64,000 bases of DNA, from assembly GCA_002900995.3 (NCBI GenBank), contig CM035309.1, positions 372,001 through 436,000 of the forward strand, read 5' to 3'. Both the position numbers and the translations under genes were made by a program. The notes under the pieces were generated by a model, which saw nothing but the letters and a program-made list of their open reading frames with translations, was not told the origin of the DNA and made no database searches. Source of the stretch: Ganoderma boninense (Eukaryota; Basidiomycota; Agaricomycetes; Polyporales; Polyporaceae). How positions within the stretch are numbered: position 1 is the first letter of the stretch; each line of letters begins with the position of its first letter. Of the stretch, positions 44,927 to 55,793 are shown one piece after another.

Positions 44927-47098
44927 TTCTTCGCGCTGGCGCTTTTTACCTTTCTTATCCAGTCCGCGTTCATCTATGAGCTCCTTCAGGCCCTCCAGGA
45001 TTGTCCTGACTCCGACGCCCCAGGGCTTGAGGGTGTCCAGGAACGCCTTGACTTCCGCATTGCCTCCATACGTGCGGAGAAGGCGGCTTACCTCCAGCGC
45101 GTTCCGGATCCATCCAATTCCTCGGGAGATCACGTAAGAAATCGCGATGCGAGTCATCGGCTTGCCGTGCGCTGCGCAAGGAGCGGTGGCGTCGCCGTGT
45201 CCAAGATCCATCATTTGCTGGACAACAGCAATCTGCTTCCTCACCTCGTCGTACGTGAACGACGAATCTTCCGAGTTTTTCAGGAGCAAGACGGTCTTGT
45301 TCTTCATAAAGGCGCCATCGTTGACGGTCTGTATCCAATGAGCGAGGGCTAAATTCTTCTTGGATTTTTTGCCCTTTTCGGTGGGTGCCTTGGTCGCGGC
45401 ACGGACCGGCTGCGAGGCCGAAGTCTTACGACGCCTCCCGCCGGAAGCTCGGGTAGGCCTCGGGGAACGGGGCGCCAATGCCAGCTGGACATCGCCATTA
45501 GCTGTCGAAACCGGGCGAGCACGAGCCAGTCGACAACGTACGGGGATGACCTGCAAAGCAGTCCCAAATCGCAGGCGCTGATATGTCACAATCGGCGTAG
45601 ATGGATCGAGGGTGAACAGCTGAACCTCTAGGGTGGGCGCCGACGCTATCGCCCCCCCCTCCAAGATAGCTCCGATGCTGTACTTGGAGGTTGAAGCATT
45701 GATGGCAATGGGCACGCTGAGCAGGACGTTCCCTACAAGGCATGGGAATAAGCAATGTGACGCCATTGACAGAGTTCGAATAGTACCCGAACTGAGCATC
45801 TGTTCCCGACTCAACGCCTGCAGGATGTCGACCGAGGACGCACTGATTGCCGCACGGTTTGGGACATACGAAAGTGGGACGTCCTCCAAAACCGACAGGA
45901 AGTCGATACCAGGGTGCGGACGGCGGTCTTTGGCAAACAGGACAATGCTTCCTGTGGCGCGCAGCGGGCCATTCGAGGTCGACGGAACTCCTGGGCTGAC
46001 GAGGATCGGCAGAGCCCCTCCGAGTGTAACCTGTGTGCCAGAATGGAGCGTTCACTAAGGACGGGAGGTGACCAATTGCTTACAAATCGATACTTTTGTA
46101 TGGCCGCCCCAAAGTGCTGCCAATAGGGATCCGTTGGATCCTGTGCAGACACGCATCAGAACAGGGCCTGATGTCAAAACGCGGTAAGATAACGTACTCC
46201 ACTGGCAGGCATGAGGGCTGGAAAGGGAAGCAGATCTGTCGCCTTCGTACGTGCACTGGAATCCCCCAGCCCAACATCGGAGGCAGCGGCAGCGGCGGCG
46301 AAGGGTTGAGGCAGGCCGGCACGAGCGGATGTGGCAGATCCGGTGCCTAGACTGTCTGGCAAAGAGGTCGACTTGCCGTCGGCCTTCGCGGCGGTCGTCC
46401 GGGCTGCCATATGACGTTTGTCAATGTGAGCATCTGGTGCAGAACAGTCGTTACAGAACATGACTAGTGACTCACGGATGCCACCGCGATCGGAGGCACC
46501 AGCCGAGGCTGTTCCCCCTACATCAAGGGGGCCTGATCCAGTCGGCCTGTCTGCACCTGTGGCCTCCGCCTGAGAGACGGTGGTCTTGATGGTCACGGAC
46601 GTGCACCCTGACGGGCCTGGCGGGAGATCTGGTCCGTCCTCAAGTTCAAACAACGGAGACGAAGCTGCCCTGCTAGGACGCCGAAGGTGCTGCAGTCCGA
46701 GCTCCTCGATCTTCTGTCAAAACAAAGTACCATTGACACTTCGACCACCAAGTAACAGGCAACCTAGTGAGACAACTCACCACGAGCTCGCCCGCGATGA
46801 TGCGGCCCTCTGTTAGGAACAGACCAGCCGCTGAACCAGCTACGCTAAAAGGACGCAATGTCAAGCTTGGCTTGACACTTGGCTGGTACTATATATGTAG
46901 CTCGTAATGCCTGTTCATGACACCCTCTCTCATCTGCAGAAAGACCGCACGGTCTAAAGCCCACTCGCGTGTGGCGCTACCATCGTGGGGTTGAGCGCCA
47001 GGATCTATCACCCCTTGCTCACGCCAACGATAGACGCGACCGAAGTCGACGGACACTTGCGCCTGCAATAGCGCTTGTCTAGCCGCTGCCTTGCTCAT
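44777..47098 (-). CDS. Hypothetical protein with polyaspartate C-terminus
   Basis: Spliced minus-strand gene. The start exon gives MSKAAARQALLQAQVSVDFG and YRWREQGVIDPG. Further exons give VAGSAAGLFLTEGRIIAGEL, IEELGLQHLRRPSR, a low-complexity Ser/Thr/Ala region, then DPTDPYWQHFGAAIQKYRF, and a 40-kDa final part with LFAKDRRPHPGIDFLSVLED, RKTSASQPVRAATKAP, a Lys-rich stretch, KNKTVLLLKNSEDSSFTYDE and WGVGVRTILEGLKELIDERG. It ends in a polyaspartate run coded by a GTC/GAC microsatellite (44,876-44,930) and a Gln run. Exon joins checked by phase support one gene. The family appears agaricomycete-specific; function is unknown. Confidence 0.65.
44876..44930 (-). repeat. GAC/GTC trinucleotide microsatellite in coding sequence
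   Basis: About 15 consecutive GAC codons on the minus strand encode the polyaspartate tract. The same composition class as the TFIIF beta tail. Confidence 0.9.
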
Positions 47099-48053
47099 CC
47101 TAGGGGCTACCTTGACCTGAGACCACTTGGCCAGCAGTGCCTACACAAGCATAGCCCAGTTATTGCACTATGAACGGGAACCCAGCGCGCTGCGGGGGGA
47201 TTGGTGGAGGACCGACTGACCCTGCACGCATCGACTCTGAAATGGAACCTGTAGTCCATGAGCTTTACATCTGATCGCGAGAGAAAGACTACTTGCCAGA
47301 CATCGTCGGAATCGGGCAAGACAGTGCGTTTGGAACACCCTTGGTTCGCCGTCGCCTGGGACATGCTCGTGAAAGGGCGTGAGGGAGGATAAAAGAAATG
47401 AGGTGCAGCAGAAATGTGTCGCGCGATGTGCAATCACGTCCCGACTGCGTGACTACTGCATCGCTCGAATTTATAGTTTCCCGCATGGCGTGATACGGTC
47501 GACTTGCATGTCTGTCAACAGTTATTATCCGAACGTGGGTAAATCAGCACTACTTAGCCGCCAAATGTGGTTTTGCAAATACGCCTGCCAGGACGAAATT
47601 GTACGTGTACGTCACCGAAAAAGCCCTGCGTGCCCGGGCATCTCAGCCTGACGAAAAAATAGGAGCACAATGTGCAGGGCACGCTGATCTCTGACAACGG
47701 AAGGCGTGGACGTAAGTACAATACGAGTCTGGGTGAATAGGATAACCAGTATGCCAACTATGTCCCATGCCCGCGGCATGCACACTGGAGCGCACACCCA
47801 CTTGGGACGGCTGCACCGGTCAGCCGTCATGGTAGTGTTTCATGCGAAGGCAGAGCATATCGCATGTGAAGATCTGTGGGGAGATGTCGGAACTTTTCCC
47901 GAATGTGAGGATGGGACCGGAGCGACTGCCCAACTGGTCTTACGTGATCTCTGTCTAAGACCAGCTCGAAACCTCCTCGTATTTGCATCTCGCTGGTTCC
48001 CCTACCCCATTTATTGCCCATCTCGTCTTCCTCCTGCCTCTGTTCGCGCCCCC
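47099..48053. other. Divergent intergenic region
   Basis: 955 bp between the polyaspartate gene (-) and the GRF-finger gene (+); presumably both promoters. No other gene or repeat recognised. Confidence 0.5.
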
Positions 48054-50545
48054 ATGTCCGACCACTTCAGCCCTACTCAACTCCTTTCTCATCTCAAACG
48101 CTGCGGGGAATGTGAATACCACGTTGGTGCACCTGTCTTGTGCAAAGGGCAGTCCGACCCGACGAAGAAAGGTTTTTGGTATGAAAAGGTCAGCAAGAGC
48201 ATACCCTTCTACTGTGATTTAGTCTCAACGGGCTGTGCAGTGTCTCAACAACGCACAGCCAACCCCCGATACCTGCACCTTCTTCGAATGGCGACCTGAA
48301 ATCGCGAGGGGCAAGCCAGCCGGCGGCAAGAAGACACCATGCCCGGGAGCTCTCTGTCGCCAGGCCAACAAAGCGAACACCTCCAACCTGGACTGCACGT
48401 TCGGCGTTTGCGTTAAGTGTTGCCATCACCTTCAGCCGCTTCTCGACGTGGTACGTTCCTGTTCCGTCAGCGACCACCGCAAGGGTGTCGTGTATCCCGG
48501 CTTAAGGCTGAACACGGTTACAGTTAACAGCGCGGTTAATGATTAACCGAGCCGCAATTTGAACCGCAGTCATGCGAGCCGCAGTTTACTGTTAACCACG
48601 GTGCAGTTAATCACGGCTCCGGATCAAGGATATATATTAATCCTATTAACCACAGTTTATCCGCGGGTTTACAAAGCCTTATGAGGTACATATTAATACC
48701 ATATTTAATGTAATTGCACCAGCTGGAATCGAACCAGAGGCCTGGTTTATTCAAACAGCCGTGCTAACCACTGCACCATGGGCTCTTAACTACTTCATAT
48801 ACAACTATATCCATATACCAACGACCTTATTGAGTGTTATCTTATCTTATCTATCTTATCTTATCTTATCTCAGTAACAATAGTACTTATTATATTAGTT
48901 CCCTAGGGCCATAATGGTCAGTTGGTGTAGTGGTTAGTACGCCTGGTCGAATGAATGCAAAGCCCTGAGGTCCTTGGTTCAATTCCCGGTTGGAACAACA
49001 CTATATTAATAACTGTTAATAAGTCCTGCGGTTAATGTATTGAACTGCGGTTTATGTACTAACTGAACTGCGGTTAATAATTAACTGCGGTGCGGTTAAG
49101 CTGCGGCTCTGGATCACGCCTTTCAGAGAGCTGTTAACTGCGGTCACGGCTCCGGATCAACCGCGGTTTGAGCCGTGTTCAGCCTTATCCCAGCTCAGAA
49201 GCGCGAGGTGCGTAGATTTCGGGCCAAAGACGATTGCCGCCTTCTTCACTTACGCGTCAACACAGAGGACTCGCAGGATGCTGCAGATTCCCAGCGACGA
49301 GGCCACGGGCGACCGAAGAAAAGCAAGAAGCCAGGCAACGACGCAATCGACCCGCCTCCGAAGCATCAATCGTACGCTACACCGGTTGGAGCTCCTTACC
49401 TTGCACGCCTGTCTGTCCTCGACGCCGAACGCCGACTGGCAGTTGATCGCAATGCCGAACAAGTGAAGCAAGACCGTGCGCAAGCCCATCTACACATTGT
49501 CACTCTGCGATGGTGGGCGAACATGAGTCATAGTCCTTATACGTGTGAACTCGAGGGTGATCATGCCCTTCCTCACGCCAGGACGGTGAGGAACCCGAGC
49601 ACGCCGAGGTCGTCGTGGACAACCCTTCGGTGTTCCATCCCAAGGACATCCCTTACCTCGTTGATCGGTATCAGTGCGACACCCAGCCGTTCCAGTACTA
49701 CGACTCGAAGAAGCGCGTGTGGTATACGGGCACCCGGTTTAGCGCCGCCCGCGACCTGAAGAAACTTTCCCCCGAGGACCTCTGCTACCGGTCCCAAGGC
49801 GTGACAAGTGGGGAAGGCATGCCGTGTCCTTCCAAGAAGCGACCTCCTCCGGACGACACTCCGACAAACGACACGCCTCGTCGTCCCCTGTGCGTACTCA
49901 CCAATCCCCAGACGTTTGCCAACGACTGACGCTGGTCATGATAGACCCCCGTTCACTCAAGGTGTGAACGGACCTGCATCAACTCCCCAGCGCTCTTGCT
50001 CGCCGACTGCGACCGAGCCTCCAATGAGTGGCAGCTCGACGTTCTCAGTGGAAGCCGAGTACGACCCTTTCTTCAATGCCTTCGATTTCACACCCACCAC
50101 ATCCTACAAGGATGCATCGACGCACGATGCTACCAACCTCGCCCAACCACGTCTTCCTGCGCTGTTTCCCGCTGACACAGACATCACGCAACACATTCCG
50201 TCCAATTCTACCCCGCTTGCCGCCGCACAATCCTTTGAGATCGACTTCGACTCCGCCCCGCGCGGTCGAAGCGCCACCGGCTGGCCATGGCGTTATGTCT
50301 GTGATATGGCCGCCGGCTTCGCAGCCATCCGTCGGCTTGAAGATAGCCACCCTCCCGTGCCGACGGCGGAGGCTTTCAAGACCGTCTTCAAGGCCGACTA
50401 CAAAGTTACCACGTACGGTGATCAGAAGCGAGCATGGCGTGCGGCGGCACTGGTCACGGGGGAGAGGGATCGTTGGATCCAGTACGGTCGCTCAGAGGCC
50501 GGTGAGTGGCGGGCCTTCATGAGGTTGTGGCGCCAGGGCCAATAG
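48054..50545 (+). CDS. GRF-type zinc-finger protein with a transposon in its second intron
   Basis: The start is ATG 48054. Exon 1 (CGECEYHVGAPVLC, then GFWYEK) joins exon 2 (CLNNAQPTPDTCTFFEW) to make a GRF-like zinc finger: C-x2-C...C...C-x-FFEW. More cysteines follow (PCPGALC...CTFGVCVKCC). Intron 2 (48451-49198) holds the 685-bp non-autonomous element. Exon 3 reads KREVRRFRAKDDCRLL. Later exons give DIPYLVDRYQCDTQPFQYY and, after an intron with donor GTGCGT and acceptor GATAG, a C-terminal domain WPWRYVCDMAAGFAAIRRL...RWIQYGRS. This finger-plus-C-terminal arrangement recurs in agaricomycetes. GRF fingers bind single-stranded nucleic acid, so a nucleic-acid role is likely but unproven. Confidence 0.75.
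48495..48502. repeat. Left target duplication of the small hAT-like element
   Basis: TCCCGGCT, matching 49188-49195 (TCCCAGCT) at 7 of 8 positions. Confidence 0.8.
48715..48785 (-). repeat. tRNA-like block, left half of the MITE
   Basis: On the minus strand it has an A-box-like TGGTGCAGTGGTTAGCACGG and a perfect B-box core GGTTCGATTCC, with tRNA-like spacing. The acceptor stem does not pair well, so it looks like a tRNA-derived pol III promoter relic rather than a working tRNA. Confidence 0.7.
48837..48872. repeat. TTATC microsatellite at the centre of the MITE
   Basis: About seven TTATC units between the opposed tRNA-like halves. Confidence 0.9.
48916..48997 (+). repeat. tRNA-like block, right half of the MITE
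   Basis: A-box-like TTGGTGTAGTGGTTAGTACG and B-box-like GGTTCAATTCC, oriented opposite to the left block. It diverges from the left one in the anticodon-arm region. Confidence 0.7.
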
Positions 50546-50883
50546 ATTTCCAATGTACCTCGTACCGCATAGTGCAATCTGTGGTGCAAATACGTAGAGA
50601 GTCCACATGTGCCCGGCGTCCGGATGACACACAAAATGCATATCCACACTGGCGGCTGATAGAATCCGGCAAAAGTGCGGCAGACAGCTTCGCCACGTCA
50701 ACGCGCGTGGCCCGGGGTCCCTAACCACGAAGTGATTCTTGCAGGTGGTGGATGAGGGACTGTCACTGTCATTACTCACATCGGCACCCAATGGCGACGG
50801 AGGTGACACCTCACAGCCACTAAGTTTTCTTTAGATAAATGGCGAGGCCTGGCTGGAGGGGTAACGGAGCTCAGATATCTGTC

Positions 50884-52195
50884 ATGGACTCTCCTCGCAC
50901 CCAATCCCTGTTCCCCCAGTCGAACCTCGGCGCTCTACTCGCGCTTCTCGAACTCGCCCGTGTTGGGAAGGATCCGATAGACGAACCGGTTCCATGGACC
51001 TGGGAAGCGTGGAGGAAGGGGCTACGATGCAAGTATGCACCTTAGCAGGCGAACGCCACCGTTGAAAACAGCCATCTTTTCGAGCATGCCAGAACCCATT
51101 CAAGGCACTTCGTGATTGCCTATCATGCTTCAGGATGGGAGATCGCTGATCGTGTTCGTTTCGCGAGTGGCCTCTCCGAGAGCGACAGCGAGCTATACAA
51201 AGGTCGAGAGTGGCTCACCGTGTGGTGGCGATGGCAACGGTACGGGGACCTCATCAATCTCGACAACGCCATCAACGACATATTCATGAAGGCAGGTGTT
51301 ATCAAATCCAGTCGATCAGTGAGTCATGTCTACGATTAGATAAAGAATGAAACGTGAACGTGATTCATCTAGGTTGCAGACTTGGATGTTAGCATCTTAT
51401 GTGGAACTGAACATCCACTGTTCGTACTTGGACGTGGCCTATTCGGAGACGAAACATGGCGATCTCAGGCTGAACGCTCGCACCACCCGGCTGTGTTACG
51501 ATGGCTCAGTCACGCGATGGATACAACGAGGCAGGATTGGAGAGTGCTCCTCGACGATGCTTCGAGGCGAGTGGATAGGATGCGCCACATGGTTTACGCC
51601 ATGTGTCAAGGTACACTCGTGTCATGGAGGGGATGATAGGATTATCATTGATTCCACGACAGCCGTCGCAGGCCACAGATGTTCCCCTGGGGATATTTCT
51701 GGGTATGTCGTCAAGCTAGACTACATCGTGGAAACGATGGATTTTCTGCGCACACAAGGTCGCATGGAGCAAGTGGTGCAGTATCGGAAAATCATGTATG
51801 CTATCAGAGACTGCATGGGGTCTTGGGGGGCCCCTTCCACATCGCTATGTGAGTTCCACTTCGGGCGTACAGAATAGGGTACTGAGGATGGCTCACATCT
51901 AGTACTTCCGCCGCACATGTGCCACGCCTTGGCAACACTGCCTAGTGAATCGTACAGGAAGATGATACAGGACGACGTGTCCAAGTGCTTAAAGACACTC
52001 GACCTTAGAGCGAATCAAGCACCGACCTTCGCAATCGACGTCTACGAGGTGTTGTCCAGATCAAACATAGGATTTTTGGCAGGTGACTTCGGGCTTCCCG
52101 ACGGGATGCACACGGACCAACCTGGGTTGGAGCTGACGGAGGACGAAGCCGAGGGTCTGGAGTTCGCCAGAAGAACTTTTCCTTGTTTTTGGTAG
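50884..52195 (+). CDS. Hypothetical spliced gene
   Basis: A series of open blocks on the plus strand fits one intron-rich gene: MDSPRTQSLFPQSNLG and LLALLELARVGKDPIDEP; then YHASGWEIADRVRFASGLS, GREWLTVWWRWQRYGDLINL; then LFGDETWRSQAERSHHP, WLSHAMDTTRQDWRVLLDDA; and last CHALATLPSESYRKMIQDDV to LTEDEAEGLEFARRTF with stop at 52193-52195. Exon borders are not resolved. A frame change near 51,345-51,640 offers two competing readings. I recognise no domain. The start could be the ATG at 50884 or one further upstream. Confidence 0.4.
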
Positions 52196-52486
52196 AACTG
52201 TGCCGTTTATGATCCTAGCCCGTTTGACATTTCATGCCAAGAAAAGCTATATGAAGATCGTGTTTCTCAAATCTATGACAAATTCACGCCCAACCGCGCT
52301 ACGTGACCAACCACGCTATGTGACCAACCGCACTACGTGATTCTGCATACCATACTAGGAAATGATACTGAACGCCGCAAGCCTGACGTAAGTCGGAGGC
52401 ATGGTAAAAATACGGTCTGCTATCATGGGACATGGGGTGTGTGACACCGGTTCACCAACATGGGATGCCTTCTCCATTTAATCAGA

Positions 52487-55400
52487 TTACACATCTTTGT
52501 TGTTCTTCAGCGACTTCAGCAGCTTGAACTTAGTGAGGCGTTCCTGAGACATCTAACGAGTGTGTTAGAGGCAACTTAACTTGGAATGCGAACACCTACC
52601 TTTGCGCGCTTGCGTTTGGTGGGCACCTCCTTGTCCGGATCTTGCTGCGTGACTACATGTGAAGCACGTGTTTTGCGCACTGATCGTGACTGCTGTGAAT
52701 ATGAATGAAATTATTACATTGGTATAAGGGCCAGTGCCGTACCTTGCCATGAGCCTTCGAAGTCCCCGCGACAGGATTTTTGTCATTCGCATTGGCCTGC
52801 ACGAGTCATCAACGCGAGAAAATGCGGAAGCCCTTTAAGCTGACGAACTATATTTGGAGGCGCTTTGCTAGGTACGCTTGTGATGTTTTCGGCATCGCTG
52901 GCTGCTGCATCTGATACGCGGTCTTGGCTACTGACCGCCTTGGAAGGAAGCCACTTATCAACGAGGATGGCAGTCCCCTAACGATGTCTACAGTAAGTAA
53001 GGAAACGAGTGCTCGAGTGCGCAACTATGAAGCGCACACGTCGATACTTACAGTCGCGTTGCCACCAGCACCCAAGTCCTCATCGTCAGTATCCAATATG
53101 CGCAGCCGCTTGGTTGAGCGACGAGGAAGACGGAAGTCAATCTGCCAAAATTCAACGAATGAGGCACAAAGCGAGAAATGTATACGGAAAGGACTACCTC
53201 AGGAGTCTTAGTTCGAGCTATAGTACTCTCTGATTGTATGTCTTCATCGCGCGTGGCCAAGCGAGATGCATTGTCGTTGGTCGTATCGAACTTCAAAGAT
53301 GTTAGCTAGATGCGATGAGGAAATGTTGTGTTGAGGAAAAGCTACGACGTGTCAAGCTCTGATCTCGACCTTGAATGTAGGCACTTACTCGTTCGTTCGG
53401 AAGCAATTCCACTTCAAAGAACGTACAGCGTGAGACTATGACCCCGCACGGGCGTACAAGCAACTGCTCGTTGTGAGTCCAATGGCGTGTCAATGTCGTC
53501 TTGACTTTCGGCTTGCGCGATTCAGGTTCTTTCCCGGCCACATTAGACGAGGTAGGCAGTTCTTCCATGTCTATGTCATCCATCTCGTCAGACTGTGCGT
53601 GCTCGGCCGTGAGGCCGCGGATACTAGAAGCCATATGCCTAGCCTCAAGGCGACGCTTGAGCTCGAAGAGGGAACGACCTCTTCGCTGCCTGTCTTCCTC
53701 AACGTCGCGATGTTCTGAATGGCTGCAAGTTCGTTTCCCATCCGCACACGGCTCCTGGCAACCCACGATGGCGCACACGTTATCCAAAGCTCGATGAGTG
53801 TTGCAATGTCTGTCGCGTGGAGACCTGAGACGCTCGGTGCAGTGATAGACTTGGCACCGCGGGTGGCCGATGCAAACGCCGTCCATGACGCAAGCCGAAA
53901 TACGACCTGAAGATAACAATTCCATCAGAAATGTCAATCAAGTCACGATATCTCCTACCTGACGTCGATCCCTGCTCGGTCTCTATTTTCACCAATTTTT
54001 CACAGTCGTCGCAAGCATGCGCCCAATGGGGTTGTCCGATACCGACCATCTCGTCATTGCGCGCATCCAAGGCGGCAGTCAAACGGTCTACATGCTCTCC
54101 ATGATGAGGAAGCTCAAGGATGGAGTTGCGTCGGCAATGGGAAAGCATGAGGCCATGGAGGTAGAAAGCGCTCCAGACCATATCGGAGGTCAGGGTTGGG
54201 TTACCTGGCGATGTCATCACGTTTGACAGATTGTATATCTTTGCACATGCATCTCCGGAGGAGCTGTACCAACGATAAGCAGCTGACTTGCGATGCATGC
54301 GTGATTAAATGAGCTCACTGGGCGAAGGCCATCTGGTGACGAAACAATCCGATCAGCTGCCGGTCGACATATGAGTGCTGCGTGACTTCGACATGTTGGG
54401 GGACCCCTTCGTAGTAACGCCGTACGGCCCCAGGGGCGTCTGCGTTCGAGACATAGTAGTTCGGCCGGTACGTTGTTTGGCAGCCTAGATTTACAATGCA
54501 TGAGACCTATACTTGGTAAAGTGTGGAGGGATCCTACCGCGGCAATACAATGTCATGATTTGAACTGGCAACGTGCCTCTACCGTGAGTGAACAATGTTC
54601 CTGAGTAGTCCTTCCGATTTCCGCCCAAAGCAAGCCTGCGTTGTGGACAATGTTCTTGTATGCATTGCAGGACAGGCACGCTCAAGATCTACGCTCCTAT
54701 AGCTAGTTAGAACATGAAAAACATACATGTATGTGACGCACCTGTTACGACTGGCTGTCGAGTAAGATCAGGGAGGAGGCTTACGAGACGAGCAAGGGCG
54801 TCGACGAGCACTTGTGCAGCGAGAGCGGAGCAGGGCTCGACAGTCAGGCTGGAGACAAGATGTATTGAGCGAGTAACTAACGAGCGAGAATACAGCGAGG
54901 CTTACCTGGAGACAAGAGGTCGAAACTGAGGTCTCCAGGTAGCGAAGTACAGGCCTTATATACGTGTAATGGACAATGGGAACCGGGAACAATAGGTAAC
55001 TATGGACACGGGAACCAGTGGAAGAACAATGGTATGTAGTACAATGACGACGGGAACAATGGGTAAAGGAGTTATTGTACTGCGAGAACAAGGGACGGGT
55101 TTGCTAAACAACGGAGGACAATAAGGACGACACGGGAGGCAAACAGTCCAAAAAGGGAAAGAGAGACGCCGGGGTAGGCGCCGAGCGTGCCGTTCATGAC
55201 AGCACCCAGCTCAAACTGAGGAGCACTTTGACTGAGAATGCCATCAAGGCCACAGATATCGGCACTACTGTTCAGCCTCTCGCCTCGACGCCACAGCAAG
55301 TCACCAGTTTTCGCCCACAGACCGTCCACATCGTCGTATGACAAGCTGAGAGCCATGGCAAGTACATCTCGTACTTTCGTGGGCAGAGCGGGGATGCCCG

Positions 55401-55545
55401 CCTGTTGGCGAGGCGATGAAGTGAGGATGAAAGGCATGAATCTGTCGATGATGTCGAAGAAGCGAGTAAGTGTCTCGAGATGCAGATGCTGAGTAAGTGC
55501 ATTGTCTTGACTGATACGCTCGAACAACGTTTGCAAGGGGATCAT
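52487..55545 (-). CDS. KDZ-associated CxC5/CxC6 cysteine-cluster protein with atypical C-terminus
   Basis: Start ATG 55545 (MIPLQTLFERISQDN, a helical N-terminus typical of the family). After a long intron holding a solo LTR comes PVLQCIQEHC, GTLFTHGRGTLPVQIMTLYCR and TYRPNYYVSNADAPGAV (CxC5-like). Then follow FYLHGLMLSHC, ALDARNDEMVGIGQPHWAHA-CDDC, and the CxC6 cluster CVMDGVCIGHPRCQVYHC...CNTH...CAIVGC...CSHSEHR, ending WTHNEQLLVRPCGVIVSRCTFFE. In relatives this runs on into the FFDNNC...NSS-CEQ region; here it is replaced by small exons rich in basic/acidic patches (RLPRRSTKRLRILDTDDEDLG) and a terminal MSQERLTKFKLLKSLKNNKD. It is either a truncated, re-tailed gene or two abutting genes. 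Relatives accompany KDZ transposases; the function is unknown. Confidence 0.65.
54743..55090 (-). mobile_element. Solo LTR (348 bp)
   Basis: On the minus strand it begins TGTTCTCGCAGTACAATAAC and ends CAGTCGTAACA, i.e. TGTT...AACA termini. A TATATAAGG box lies ~135 bp in, and downstream is a CT-rich R/U5-like region with repeated TTGTCTCCAG. No internal retrotransposon sequence is present. It lies in an intron of the CxC gene. I could not find a matching 5-bp target duplication, so the insertion is old or the ends are off by a few bases. Confidence 0.75.
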
Positions 55546-55793
55546 CGAGAGTCAGGGAACGACAGTGGCAGCAGCTTGGTAGGTGAAGGGACGATAGGAG
55601 CAATGGCAGACAGCGAACACAGGACAATTCGAACACGGATACGCCTGTCAATAGCTCGAGGCCCCGACGTTGCGGGGTGATGTAAATTGACCGAAACCAC
55701 CTAATCCATCGCCAATCGTACGTTTATAGGTATCGCGCCAGAGGCATTATCAGAGTGCTGAGTGTGGTGGAGGGGTTTAAATAAGACAAAGAC

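Larger units (their letters stand above)
48503..49187. mobile_element. 685-bp non-autonomous hAT-like element (MITE) carrying tRNA-like arms
   Basis: A 15-bp terminal inverted repeat, TAAGGCTGAACACGG, occurs at both ends; its first 11 bases equal those of the 8.3-kb hAT element. It is flanked by an 8-bp duplication with one mismatch. Internally it is a diverged inverted dimer: each half has a tRNA-like block near the centre and GCGGTTAA/TTAACCGC-rich repeats towards the end, joined by a TTATC microsatellite. It encodes no protein and sits within an intron of the GRF gene. Confidence 0.88.

Noticed and set aside
48715..48997. Functional tRNA genes
   Set aside because: A- and B-box motifs are good, but acceptor and anticodon stems do not pair convincingly and both lie within a MITE.
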